This document shows, one piece after another, positions 54,717 to 63,766 of a stretch of DNA of 64,000 nucleotides; within the stretch, counting starts at the first letter, position 1, and each line of letters opens with the position of its first letter. Source of the stretch: GCA-2697345 sp049602715 (lineage in GTDB: Bacteria; Pseudomonadota; Alphaproteobacteria; Rhodobacterales; Rhodobacteraceae); contig JBMYRX010000003.1 of the NCBI GenBank assembly GCA_049602715.1, forward strand, positions 1-64,000, written 5' to 3'. The notes under the pieces were generated by a model, which was not told the DNA's origin, did not search any database, and saw only the letters and a list, made by a program, of their open reading frames with translations. The position numbers and the translations under genes were made by a program.

Positions 54717-55496
54717 CTAACCTCGCCGCTCAACCATCATTTGTTTGAGAGATGAAATAGCCTTCGCTGGATTTAAACCCTTAGGACAAGTCTTAGTACA
54801 GTTCATGATGGTATGACATCTATATAACTTAAAGGGGTCTTCCAACTCATCAAGTCTTCTTTCCCGGGCCTCATCTCTAGAGTCGATAACCCACCTGTAA
54901 GCATTTAACAATGCTGCCGGCCCCATATAGGAATCACTATTCCACCAATAGGATGGACAAGATGTAGAACAGCAAGCGCACATTACACATTCGTAAAGGC
55001 CATCAAGCTTTTCTCTGTCTTTAATGGTTTGTTTCCACTCTGTTTCAGGACGGTCTGTTTCTGTTTCCAGCCAAGGCATAATAGCCGCATGTTGGGCGTA
55101 AAAGTGACTTAGGTCCGGAATAAGGTCTTTTATAACTTCCGTATGCGGCAGAGGATAAACTTTTATATCCCCCTTGATATCATCCATACCACAGAGACAA
55201 GCTAGAGTATTAGTTCCATCTATGTTCATCGCACAAGATCCACATATACCTTCTCTACACGATCGACGGAAAGTCAATGTGGGGTCAATTTCGCTTTTTA
55301 TCTTAATTAGAGCGTCCAAAACCATAGGCCCACAAGAATCCATATCTATATAGTAGGTATCAATCTCTGGGTTTTTATCATCATCTGGATTCCAGCGATA
55401 AATTTCAAGTTTCCTTATATTCTCTTTATCGTCCGGAGATGGCCAAGTCTTCCCTCTATTAATCTTCGAATTTTTAGGTAATCTAAACTCTGCCAT
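54717..55496 (-). CDS. sdhB: Succinate dehydrogenase iron-sulfur subunit
   Basis: A 259-residue SdhB. The plant-type [2Fe-2S] cluster cysteines are in C-R-E-G-I-C-G-S-C and the later C-L-C, and the C-terminal ferredoxin part has C-M-C-A-C-C-S-T-S-C-P and C-T-K-T-C-P for the [4Fe-4S] and [3Fe-4S] clusters. It carries electrons from the flavin subunit SdhA to quinone. It is last in a run sucA-sucB-lpd-sdhB, 56 bp after lpd, away from sdhC and sdhD at the right edge. Confidence 0.97.
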   Translation of the reverse strand: MAEFRLPKNSKINRGKTWPSPDDKENIRKLEIYRWNPDDDKNPEIDTYYIDMDSCGPMVLDALIKIKSEIDPTLTFRRSCREGICGSCAMNIDGTNTLACLCGMDDIKGDIKVYPLPHTEVIKDLIPDLSHFYAQHAAIMPWLETETDRPETEWKQTIKDREKLDGLYECVMCACCSTSCPSYWWNSDSYMGPAALLNAYRWVIDSRDEARERRLDELEDPFKLYRCHTIMNCTKTCPKGLNPAKAISSLKQMMVERRG

Positions 55497-55552
55497 TTTT
55501 TTGTATCCTCATAAATATTAAATCTTTGAATAAAGCACTGGCCTCTGCTGAT

Positions 55553-56941
55553 CTATGCATGAATCGCCCCCAAACCACAGGCCAATGCAGCCTCTCTAAC
55601 TGCCTCCGAATAAGTTGGATGCGCGTGACAGGTTCTAGCCAAGTCCTCTGCAGAAGCCCCAAATTCCATAGCCACACATATTTCATGGATTAAATCTCCT
55701 GCCATTGGACCAATTATATGTGCTCCCAAAATTTTGTCAGTTGCGGAATCGGCCAAGATTTTAACAAAACCTTCTGAACAAAATACAGTCTTTGCACGCC
55801 CATTTCCCATAAAACTAAATTTTCCAACTTTGTAGTCTACCTCTTCTTTTTTTAGCTCATCTTCTGACTTTCCAACACTAGCAACTTCAGGGTGAGTATA
55901 AATTACACTTGGTATAATATTATAATTCACATGTCCCTTTTGACCTGCAATTAATTCTGCAACTGCTACCCCTTCGTCTTCTGCTTTATGGGCCAACATT
56001 GGGCCTTCTACGCAATCTCCAATTGCATACACGCCCTTTATATTAGTTTCCCAATTATCATCTATCAAAATCCTACCGGAGTCAGAAACATTTAAATTTA
56101 GTTCCGTTAAATTTAACTCCGCTATCCTCGGGACCCGACCGGTAGCAATAAGTACCAAATCAGCCTCAACCAAGTGCTCACTATTATCTTTTCTCTTGGT
56201 ATAGCTGACTCTACATTTATTTTTTATTATTTCGGTACTAGAGACAGCTGCACCCATCTCAAATTTAATACCCTGTTTACCTAAGATACGTTTAAAATGC
56301 TTCTGTAACTCCGAGTCTAAACTAGGGACTATATGATCTAAAAATTCGATCACTTGAACCTGCGTACCTAATCGGGAGTATACAGACCCTAATTCTAAAC
56401 CGATCACTCCAGCCCCAATAATAATCAGTTTATTTGGTATATTTTTAGGAGATAGAGCACCTGTAGACGTAACAACAATCTTTTCATCAATCTGAACATT
56501 AGGAATTGAACTGGCTTTTGACCCAGAGGCAATAACAATTTTTTTCGTTTTGTATATCTTCGCGTTAACTAAAATCTCATTTTCAGCTATTATCGAAGCC
56601 CACCCTTTTATAAGATCAACTTTGTTCTTTTTGAACAAATACTCAATTCCCTTAATATTTTGATTAATTATTTCGTCCTTATAACTCATCATTTTTTCTA
56701 AATTAATAGTTGGAGTATCTCCAATAAGCCCCATTTTGTTAAAGTTTTGACTAGCCTCATGGAACTGGTGGCTAGCATAAAGTAACGCTTTTGATGGAAT
56801 GCAGCCAACATTAAGACATGTCCCGCCCAACGTGTCACTACCTTCCACACAAGCTGTCCTAAGCCCAAGCTGAGCACATCTAATTGCACAGACATATCCG
56901 CCCGGTCCAGATCCTATAATAATCACATCATAATCAGCCAT
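55553..56941 (-). CDS. lpd: Dihydrolipoyl dehydrogenase (E3)
   Basis: A 462-residue FAD disulfide oxidoreductase. The FAD Rossmann motif is G-S-G-P-G-G, the redox disulfide is C42/C47 in G-G-T-C-L-N-V-G-C-I-P-S, and the catalytic H-A-H-P-T-Y-S-E is at the C-terminus. It reoxidises the lipoyl arm of the 2-oxoglutarate complex and possibly others. Encoded 62 bp after sucB, so it probably serves the 2-oxoglutarate dehydrogenase complex first. Confidence 0.96.
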   Translation of the reverse strand: MADYDVIIIGSGPGGYVCAIRCAQLGLRTACVEGSDTLGGTCLNVGCIPSKALLYASHQFHEASQNFNKMGLIGDTPTINLEKMMSYKDEIINQNIKGIEYLFKKNKVDLIKGWASIIAENEILVNAKIYKTKKIVIASGSKASSIPNVQIDEKIVVTSTGALSPKNIPNKLIIIGAGVIGLELGSVYSRLGTQVQVIEFLDHIVPSLDSELQKHFKRILGKQGIKFEMGAAVSSTEIIKNKCRVSYTKRKDNSEHLVEADLVLIATGRVPRIAELNLTELNLNVSDSGRILIDDNWETNIKGVYAIGDCVEGPMLAHKAEDEGVAVAELIAGQKGHVNYNIIPSVIYTHPEVASVGKSEDELKKEEVDYKVGKFSFMGNGRAKTVFCSEGFVKILADSATDKILGAHIIGPMAGDLIHEICVAMEFGASAEDLARTCHAHPTYSEAVREAALACGLGAIHA

Positions 56942-57003
56942 GGAATTTTCCTACTACTTTTCATTCCCACTCTATTATAATCGAGAGAGTATAATTTTTG
57001 TTA

Positions 57004-58215
57004 TTACAAATCGATTAATAATCTTCTCGGATCTTCTAATGCTTCTTTTACCCTAACTAAAAAAGTCACCGCACCTTTCCCATCAACTATTCGATGATCA
57101 TATGAAAGGGCAAGATACATCATTGGTCTTATTTCAATTTTTTCATTTAGTACAATTGGTCGATCCTGTATTTTATGCATACCCAGGATACCAGATTGTG
57201 GAGGATTCAAAATGGGAGAACTCATCAGGGAACCATAAACTCCTCCGTTTGAAATAGTAAACGAACCACCCGTCATATCATCCATACTTAATTTCCCCTG
57301 ACGGGCTTTATTGCCTTTATCAGCAATCGCCTTCTCTAATTCAGCAAAAGATAAAGATTGTGCATTTTTGATCACCGGAACTACTAACCCCGAAGGTGTT
57401 CCTGTTGCAATTCCCATGTTCACATATTTTTTATAAACTATATAGTTGTTTTCAATTTCCGAATTAACCTCTGGTATTTCAAATAACGCATGGCAACAGG
57501 CCTTGGTGAAAAACGACATAAAACCTAATTTCACACCATGCTTAATCTCAAAAGATTGTTTGTATTTATTTCTTATAGCTATAACTTCAGTCATATCTAC
57601 TTCGTTATAAGTAGTCAGCATCGCGGCGGTATTTTGACTTTCTTTTAGCCGTTCTGCAATTGTTTTTCTTAGACGAGTCATTTTTACTCGTTCTTCTAAA
57701 CCAGAAACTAATTTATTAGGTTCCTCCGCTGCAGATACAACCTCGTTTCCTTTAGGAACAACATTTTTGAGAATATTTTCAACATCTTCTTTCATTACGC
57801 GACCATCTCTACCGGTACCTAGCACTTCCTCGGGAGAGAGGTTGTTCTCGGCCATTAACTTTCTGGCTGAAGGTGCGTGTCTATCATTATTTTCATCTCT
57901 CACAGGGGTTTGAGATGCTTCCTGATTATTATGACTGCTTTTTTTCAGACCAACTGCCCTCGTTTCTGTATCCGTGAGGTCGCCCTCTTCTATCTCGGCT
58001 AATAGAGCATCAATTCCGACGGTACTTCCTTCTGCCGAAGTAATATTCTTTAGTGTTCCGCTTATTGGAGAAGGTACCTCAACTGTGACCTTATCAGTTT
58101 CAAGTTCACAAAGCATTTCATCCACTGCGACTTGATCACCAACTTTCTTAAACCACGTTGCAACAGTTGCCTCAGTAACGCTCTCTCCTAACGTAGGTAC
58201 ACGAACTTTTGTCAT
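57004..58215 (-). CDS. sucB: 2-oxoglutarate dehydrogenase E2 (dihydrolipoyl succinyltransferase)
   Basis: A 403-residue E2 enzyme. It has an N-terminal single lipoyl domain with lipoylated Lys42 in E-T-D-K-V-T-V-E, a peripheral-subunit-binding segment near residues 115-150 (P-S-A-R-K-L-M-A-E-N), and a catalytic domain with S-Y-D-H-R-I-V-D-G. It transfers succinyl groups to CoA. Its start overlaps the sucA stop by four bases, indicating coupling. Confidence 0.97.
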   Translation of the reverse strand: MTKVRVPTLGESVTEATVATWFKKVGDQVAVDEMLCELETDKVTVEVPSPISGTLKNITSAEGSTVGIDALLAEIEEGDLTDTETRAVGLKKSSHNNQEASQTPVRDENNDRHAPSARKLMAENNLSPEEVLGTGRDGRVMKEDVENILKNVVPKGNEVVSAAEEPNKLVSGLEERVKMTRLRKTIAERLKESQNTAAMLTTYNEVDMTEVIAIRNKYKQSFEIKHGVKLGFMSFFTKACCHALFEIPEVNSEIENNYIVYKKYVNMGIATGTPSGLVVPVIKNAQSLSFAELEKAIADKGNKARQGKLSMDDMTGGSFTISNGGVYGSLMSSPILNPPQSGILGMHKIQDRPIVLNEKIEIRPMMYLALSYDHRIVDGKGAVTFLVRVKEALEDPRRLLIDL

Positions 58216-61130
58216 TTTTTATCTCCCAATCGTAACGCTTCTTTAATTAGTCCGTCCTGCTGACTTTTATGTTGTGATGCTGAGCCTGTTGCTGGAGATG
58301 CGGAAGCCGGTCGACCTACATAAACTGCTCTTTTATTTTTAGCCTTGATATGATTTAAAACCCATTCAATATTAGGTTCCATAAAGCTCCATGCGCCTTG
58401 ATTTTTTGGTTCTTCTTGACACCAGACAATTTCTGCATTTTTAAACCTCTTTAATTCTTTAATTGCCGCGCTTGATGGAAATGGGTAGAATTGTTCAAAT
58501 CTCAGAATATAGACATCATCTATGCCATTCTCTTCACGTACATTGAATAAGTCATAATAGACTTTCCCGGAACACAAAATTAGTCTTTTGATCTGATTAT
58601 CTGGTTTTAACGTGATTTGAGACAACCCATTCTCTGCGCAATCATGAAGTATACGATGAAAACTAGAACCTTTGAGAAAGTCTGCAGCTTTTGAGACCGC
58701 TGATTTATTCCTTAAAAGAGATTTTGGTGTCATTAAAACTAGAGGTTTTCTAAAAGAGCGATGCATTTGTCGTCTTAAAATATGAAAATAATTTGCTGGT
58801 GTTGAACAATTGGCCACTATCCAATTCTCTCCACCACACATTTGTAAAAAACGTTCTAATCTAGCCGAAGAATGTTCCGGGCCTTGGCCCTCGTATCCAT
58901 GAGGTAATAACATAACTAAGCCCGACATTCGTAACCATTTTGCTTCTCCGGAACTAATAAATTGGTCAAACATTATCTGGGCACCGTTAGCAAAGTCTCC
59001 AAATTGGGCTTCCCAAAGAACAAGGGAATTTGGTTCTGCCAGAGAGTAACCATACTCAAACCCCAAGACAGCATATTCTGATAACATAGAGTCTATAACT
59101 TCGAAGTTTGCCTGCCCGTTTCGTACATAATTAAGAGGGAAATACCTTTCCTCAGTTTTTTGATCAACCAATGCTGAATGTCTTTGACTAAAGGTCCCCC
59201 TTGTAGAGTCTTGTCCTGATAGTCGAACAGGGTAGCCTTCAATTAATAGTGATCCAAACGCTAACGATTCAGCAGTAGACCAATCTATACTATTACCTGA
59301 AGATAACGTCTTCTTCTTTTCGGCCAACAACCTTAAAACAGTCCTATGTAATTCAAAACCAACTGGTACATTCGTTAGAGCCCTACTGACCTCTGAAAAG
59401 ACTTTTTTTGAAACCGACGTACCTCCTCTTTGATATACCTCGTTATCTCTTTTTAGGTGTGACCATTTCCCATCTAACCAATCTGCTTTATTGGGTTTAT
59501 AATTTTTTCCTGCGTCAAATTCTTCATTTAATTTCGTCTGAAATTCATTTTTCGCGTTATCAACTTCAGCTAAAGAAATTAAACCATCAGAGACAAGTCG
59601 ATCAGAATAAAGAGTAAGCGTCGTTTTCTGTTTTTTTATTTGGTTATACATTAATGGGTTAGTGAACATTGGTTCATCACCTTCGTTGTGTCCAAAGCGT
59701 CGATAACAAATTATGTCAAGTACTACATCTTTATGAAATTTTTGTCTAAACTCGGTTGCTACTTTTGCAGCATGAACAACCGCCTCTGGATCATCACCAT
59801 TTACATGAAATATTGGGGCTTCGACCATAAGAGCAATATCGGTTGGGTAAGGGCTTGATCTACTTAGGTGTGGAGCGGTTGTAAAACCTATTTGATTGTT
59901 AACAACAATATGGATTGTGCCACCCGTCTTATGTCCCTTTAAACCAGACAAACCAAAACCTTCGGCGACAACACCCTGCCCTGCGAATGCAGCGTCACCA
60001 TGAATTAATACCGGCAATACTTTAACTCTCTCATCGTCATTAAGTTGGTCCTGCTTAGCTCTAGCTTTTCCCAATACAACCGGATTCACTGCTTCCAGGT
60101 GAGATGGGTTTGCAGTCAAAGAAAGGTGAACAGAATTTCCATCAAACTCACGATCTGAAGAAGCACCCAAATGATATTTAACGTCTCCAGAGCCATCTAC
60201 GTCATCCGGCTTGGAGCTACCCCCCTGAAACTCATTGAAAATAGCTCTGTATGGTTTTGCCATAACGTTAGCTAACACCGAAAGCCTACCCCTGTGAGGC
60301 ATACCAATCAGAATATCTTGTACCCCGTGAGCTCCACCGCGTTTTATAATTTGTTCCATAGCTGGTATCAGGCTCTCACCACCATCTAATCCGAACCTCT
60401 TAGTCCCCCTGTATTTCACATGGAGAAACTTCTCAAAACCTTCTGCTTCTATCAATTTATTAAGTATTGCTTTTCGACCTCTGCGACTGAATTCAATTTC
60501 TTTACCAAAGCCCTCTATCCTCTCTTTAAGCCAACTAGCTTCTTCAGGGTTACTTATATGCATGTACTGGAGCGCAAAGGTCCCGCAATAAGTTCTCTTA
60601 ACAATATCCAAGATTTCTTTTACTGTGGCAATTTCAAGACCTAGAACGTTATCAATAAAAATTGGCCTATCTAAATCAACTTCTTGAAATCCATATGTTT
60701 TTGGATCCAATTCCGGATGTGTGGGTTGGTCACGCATTCTTAAAGGATCCAAATTTGCCACCAAATGGCCTAATATTCGGTACGCCCTAATCAGCATAAG
60801 AGCCCTTATGCTATCTATAACTGCTCTTTTAATAGAATCCTCAGAGGTAAGTTCGCTTACAGTAAGGGAATGAAACTGCTCTTTTATCCGTTGTACTTGG
60901 TGGTCATTCCTGTAAAAATCATCCTCTATTTCGGGTGGCCAATCATTTCTACCCCAACTTGGTTCAAGCTCGAAACTTGGCCTTTGATCATCCATATGGG
61001 CAAAAAATTCTTGCCACTCAGGTTCTAAAGCAGCTTTATCAGTCAGGTAACGTTTATAAAGACTTTCAAGATAAACGGTATTACCGCCCTGCATCAACGA
61101 TGATTGGATCTGATCGCTCTCACTAACCAT
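58212..61130 (-). CDS. sucA: 2-oxoglutarate dehydrogenase E1
   Basis: A 972-residue thiamine-diphosphate enzyme that decarboxylates 2-oxoglutarate. It shows the N-terminal Y-L-E-S-L-Y-K-R-Y segment, the G-M-P-H-R-G-R-L-S-V motif, the thiamine-binding G-D-A-A-F-A-G-Q-G and the conserved H-G-Y-E-G-Q-G-P-E-H-S. It heads the operon sucA-sucB-lpd-sdhB. The succinyl-CoA synthetase genes sucCD, which lie between mdh and sucA in many relatives, are absent. A 242-bp intergenic region with strong palindromes is there instead. Confidence 0.97.
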   Translation of the reverse strand: MVSESDQIQSSLMQGGNTVYLESLYKRYLTDKAALEPEWQEFFAHMDDQRPSFELEPSWGRNDWPPEIEDDFYRNDHQVQRIKEQFHSLTVSELTSEDSIKRAVIDSIRALMLIRAYRILGHLVANLDPLRMRDQPTHPELDPKTYGFQEVDLDRPIFIDNVLGLEIATVKEILDIVKRTYCGTFALQYMHISNPEEASWLKERIEGFGKEIEFSRRGRKAILNKLIEAEGFEKFLHVKYRGTKRFGLDGGESLIPAMEQIIKRGGAHGVQDILIGMPHRGRLSVLANVMAKPYRAIFNEFQGGSSKPDDVDGSGDVKYHLGASSDREFDGNSVHLSLTANPSHLEAVNPVVLGKARAKQDQLNDDERVKVLPVLIHGDAAFAGQGVVAEGFGLSGLKGHKTGGTIHIVVNNQIGFTTAPHLSRSSPYPTDIALMVEAPIFHVNGDDPEAVVHAAKVATEFRQKFHKDVVLDIICYRRFGHNEGDEPMFTNPLMYNQIKKQKTTLTLYSDRLVSDGLISLAEVDNAKNEFQTKLNEEFDAGKNYKPNKADWLDGKWSHLKRDNEVYQRGGTSVSKKVFSEVSRALTNVPVGFELHRTVLRLLAEKKKTLSSGNSIDWSTAESLAFGSLLIEGYPVRLSGQDSTRGTFSQRHSALVDQKTEERYFPLNYVRNGQANFEVIDSMLSEYAVLGFEYGYSLAEPNSLVLWEAQFGDFANGAQIMFDQFISSGEAKWLRMSGLVMLLPHGYEGQGPEHSSARLERFLQMCGGENWIVANCSTPANYFHILRRQMHRSFRKPLVLMTPKSLLRNKSAVSKAADFLKGSSFHRILHDCAENGLSQITLKPDNQIKRLILCSGKVYYDLFNVREENGIDDVYILRFEQFYPFPSSAAIKELKRFKNAEIVWCQEEPKNQGAWSFMEPNIEWVLNHIKAKNKRAVYVGRPASASPATGSASQHKSQQDGLIKEALRLGDKK

Positions 61131-61216
61131 GATTAGTCCATCTCCGAGCTGTTAAGTTAGCAATCTCATAACAAGCTTTAAATTCTAACCGCACCAAATT
61201 AATTCTCAATGCCCCA

Positions 61217-61232
61217 TTTACATACATGTAAA
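61217..61232. promoter_or_regulatory. Palindrome in the sucA upstream region
   Basis: TTTACAT-AC-ATGTAAA: two perfect seven-base arms around a two-base centre, about 90 bp upstream of the sucA ATG. It could be an additional operator, or a hairpin in the leader. No regulator can be named. Confidence 0.4.
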
Positions 61233-61281
61233 GACCAGGAAATAAACAAGAAACTTTATGAAAAAGTAAAAAAAACCGTTA

Positions 61282-61312
61282 TGTGATCACAATAAAAATT
61301 TTTGTGATCACA
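61282..61312. promoter_or_regulatory. Tandem TGTGATCACA operator upstream of sucA
   Basis: Two perfect ten-base palindromes TGTGATCACA (61282-61291 and 61303-61312), with centres exactly 21 bp apart, two helical turns. Including flanks, the second box is the reverse complement of the first, so the whole forms one larger palindrome around an A/T-tract. It lies 152-182 bp before sucA and 61-91 bp after the mdh stop. It fits a pair of dimeric repressor or activator sites on one DNA face. A third copy precedes sdhC. Confidence 0.7.
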
Positions 61313-61372
61313 TTGTGGCAATTTACTGTAGAAATTGGGACACTATTCTAACCTGTCAAAGCTTTGTTTATG

Positions 61373-62332
61373 TTACAAGCTCGGGTCAATACTCTTGCAG
61401 GCGGAAACTAATGAATTAACTGCTTCTACCGACTTATCAAACATAGCTTGTTCTGCTTTTGTCAATTTTATTGGAACAACGCGTTCTACACCAGCAGCCC
61501 CGATTATTACCGGCACTCCAACATAAAAACCAGTTAGTCCGTATTCACCGTCAACATAAGCAGCACATGGTAATAGCCGCTTCTGATCTTTAAGGTATGC
61601 TTCAGCCATTTCTATCGCGGCCGTAGCAGGTGCATAAAATGCGGAACCGTTACCCAGAAGACCGACAATTTCAGCACCTCCATCCCTTGTCCTTTGAACA
61701 ATCTCTTCCAACCGGCCCTCGGTAATCCAACCCATTTCGACTAAGTCGGTCAATGGTATCCCTCCTACCGTCGAGTAACGTGTCAATGGCACCATCGTAT
61801 CCCCATGACCTCCCAGAACAAATGCTGATACATCCCGCACAGAGACATTAAACTCATCGCTAAGAAAGTGCCTAAAGCGAGCCGAGTCTAAGATACCAGC
61901 CATACCACAAACTTTATTATGCGGCAGACCCGAAAACTCTCTCAAGGCCCAAACCATGGCATCTAAAGGGTTAGTGATACAAATTACAAAGGCGTTAGGC
62001 GCAAATTCCTTTATACCTGATCCTACAGCTTTCATAACTTTTAGGTTAATCCCTAAAAGATCATCTCGGCTCATACCAGGCTTCCTTGGTACTCCAGCTG
62101 TAACTATACACACGTCGGCGCCAGAAATATCTTGATATTCTGATGTCCCTTTCAACGTAACATCAAAACCTTGGGACGGTCCTGCTTCTGCGATATCCAA
62201 GGCTTTACCTTTTGGAGTTCCTTCAGCTATGTCGAACAACACTATATCCCCCATTTCTTTGATCGCAGCTAAATGAGCGAGAGTTCCTCCTATTTGCCCT
62301 GAACCAATTAAAGCTATTTTAGATCTCGCCAT
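61373..62332 (-). CDS. mdh: Malate dehydrogenase
   Basis: A 319-residue LDH-like malate dehydrogenase. The NAD motif is G-S-G-Q-I-G-G-T-L-A, the substrate arginines are in V-P-R-K-P-G-M-S-R-D-D-L (about residues 80-92), and the catalytic histidine is in G-G-H-G-D-T-M-V-P-L. It interconverts malate and oxaloacetate. It is upstream of the sucA operon on the same strand, separated by the operator-bearing gap. Confidence 0.97.
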   Translation of the reverse strand: MARSKIALIGSGQIGGTLAHLAAIKEMGDIVLFDIAEGTPKGKALDIAEAGPSQGFDVTLKGTSEYQDISGADVCIVTAGVPRKPGMSRDDLLGINLKVMKAVGSGIKEFAPNAFVICITNPLDAMVWALREFSGLPHNKVCGMAGILDSARFRHFLSDEFNVSVRDVSAFVLGGHGDTMVPLTRYSTVGGIPLTDLVEMGWITEGRLEEIVQRTRDGGAEIVGLLGNGSAFYAPATAAIEMAEAYLKDQKRLLPCAAYVDGEYGLTGFYVGVPVIIGAAGVERVVPIKLTKAEQAMFDKSVEAVNSLVSACKSIDPSL

Positions 62333-62430
62333 TTCAGTATTTCTCCTATTTATTTAACTGGAATAAGATCTAGACCTTTGATTAAGATCACGCAAGTATC
62401 TGAACACAAATAAATTGGAACTATTTATAT

Positions 62431-63183
62431 ATGGAAACTACCATTCTATTTTTACTTATATCGGTTACTGCTGTTCTTATAGCAGGAATCTCAAAAGGTG
62501 GGTTTGGTAGTGGTGTTTCGTTTATATGCACCCCTCTTCTGGCTATTATTGTCGAGCCGACAATGGCACTGGGATTGATGTTACCATTATTAATGTTGAT
62601 GGATCTAGTTTCTATCAAATTATATTGGAAAAAATGGTGTATCTTAAATGCAAGAGTTTTAATCTTCGGCTCTATTTTTGGCGTTGCAATAGCTATCCTA
62701 TTTTACCAAGCTACAAGTCCCAACTTTCTTCGCATCATTATTGGTTTAATATCAATTAGTTTCGTCTTGCATCAATTAATTCAAAAAAAATTATTTCTTA
62801 ATAAAGCCATTTCAAAATTTAATTCAAAGCTAGGTATTGCCATGGGTTTCTTAGCCGGCTTTACAAGCTTTATTAGTCATGCTGGCGGTCCACCTGTTGC
62901 TATATTCCTCTTATCTCAAGGTTTAAATAAAACCCTGTATCAAGCAACTACCGTAATTTGTTTTTCAGCAATCAATATTTTCAAATTTTTTCCATATGCG
63001 TACTTTGGATTTATTAATAACGATACTTTAATGTTGAGTTTATTTTTATCCCCAGCCGCAATAATTGGAACTCTAATTGGCGCCTATGCTCATAAATTTT
63101 TCTCTGAAAAGTGGTTTTTGTATATTACTTATTTTCTTCTAACAGTCGCCGGAAGCAAGTTAATCTTTGATGGATTAACATGA
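62431..63183 (+). CDS. TauE/SafE-family sulfite exporter-like permease
   Basis: A 250-residue polytopic protein of about eight helices in two repeated halves. The signatures are G-I-S-K-G-G-F-G-S-G (about 19-28) and, in the second half, S-H-A-G-G-P-P-V-A-I. This family exports sulfite, sulfoacetate or other organic anions. The substrate is not evident here. It sits between mdh and sdhC in an otherwise TCA-cycle block, and shares no obvious operon with either. Confidence 0.83.
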   Translation: METTILFLLISVTAVLIAGISKGGFGSGVSFICTPLLAIIVEPTMALGLMLPLLMLMDLVSIKLYWKKWCILNARVLIFGSIFGVAIAILFYQATSPNFLRIIIGLISISFVLHQLIQKKLFLNKAISKFNSKLGIAMGFLAGFTSFISHAGGPPVAIFLLSQGLNKTLYQATTVICFSAINIFKFFPYAYFGFINNDTLMLSLFLSPAAIIGTLIGAYAHKFFSEKWFLYITYFLLTVAGSKLIFDGLT

Positions 63184-63259
63184 ATTTAATTATAGCCTTT
63201 ATTGAAAAAATTAATTTTAGCGCTCTGATTGTCTCCAAAATTTCAAATCTAACAAATTT

Positions 63260-63269
63260 TGTGATCACG
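63260..63269. promoter_or_regulatory. TGTGATCACG operator upstream of sdhC
   Basis: TGTGATCACG matches the palindrome upstream of sucA at nine of ten positions and lies 104 bp before the sdhC ATG. A looser partner AGATCT stands 14 bp further on. Its position ahead of a second TCA-cycle operon suggests control by the same regulator. Confidence 0.55.
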
Positions 63270-63373
63270 TAATAAAGATCTGTGCCAAAATATCGCAATA
63301 TTAGGGCATAATTAAGATGACATGATAATCATTTATGCTATTTGTCTAATCTAACAAAGGGTATTTAAAAAAT

Positions 63374-63757
63374 ATGCAAAATCCAATAAAAAAAAGTAGG
63401 CCCCTTTCGCCACATCTTTCAATCTATCGACCAGAGTTTACTTCTGTAACATCAATTTTTACTCGAATAACAGGTAATGCTCTTTTAATTTCGGTGTTGG
63501 TAATCGTTTGGTGGCTGTACGCAGCATCGACAACCCCAGAAAAGTTTGAAAATGTTAATAGGTTTTTTAATAGCTGGGTAATAGATTTGGTGATGTTTGC
63601 GTCGTTATGGGCAGTTTGGTATCACTTTTTGGCAGGATTAAGGCACATTTACTGGGACTCCGGCAAAGGCTTTGAATTATCTCAGGCTAAAATTTTAGCA
63701 TATGGAGTGATCTTTGGGTCATTGGTTTTGACACTAGTAACAGTTTTAATTCTCTGA
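63374..63757 (+). CDS. sdhC: Succinate dehydrogenase cytochrome b556 subunit
   Basis: A 127-residue membrane anchor with three helices. The N-terminal R-P-L-S-P-H-L-S-I-Y-R-P is the SdhC signature, and the heme-b ligand histidine lies in H-F-L-A-G-L-R-H-I-Y-W-D. It anchors SdhAB and takes part in quinone reduction. sdhD follows ten bases downstream. Confidence 0.96.
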   Translation: MQNPIKKSRPLSPHLSIYRPEFTSVTSIFTRITGNALLISVLVIVWWLYAASTTPEKFENVNRFFNSWVIDLVMFASLWAVWYHFLAGLRHIYWDSGKGFELSQAKILAYGVIFGSLVLTLVTVLIL

Positions 63758-63766
63758 AAGAAAAAA

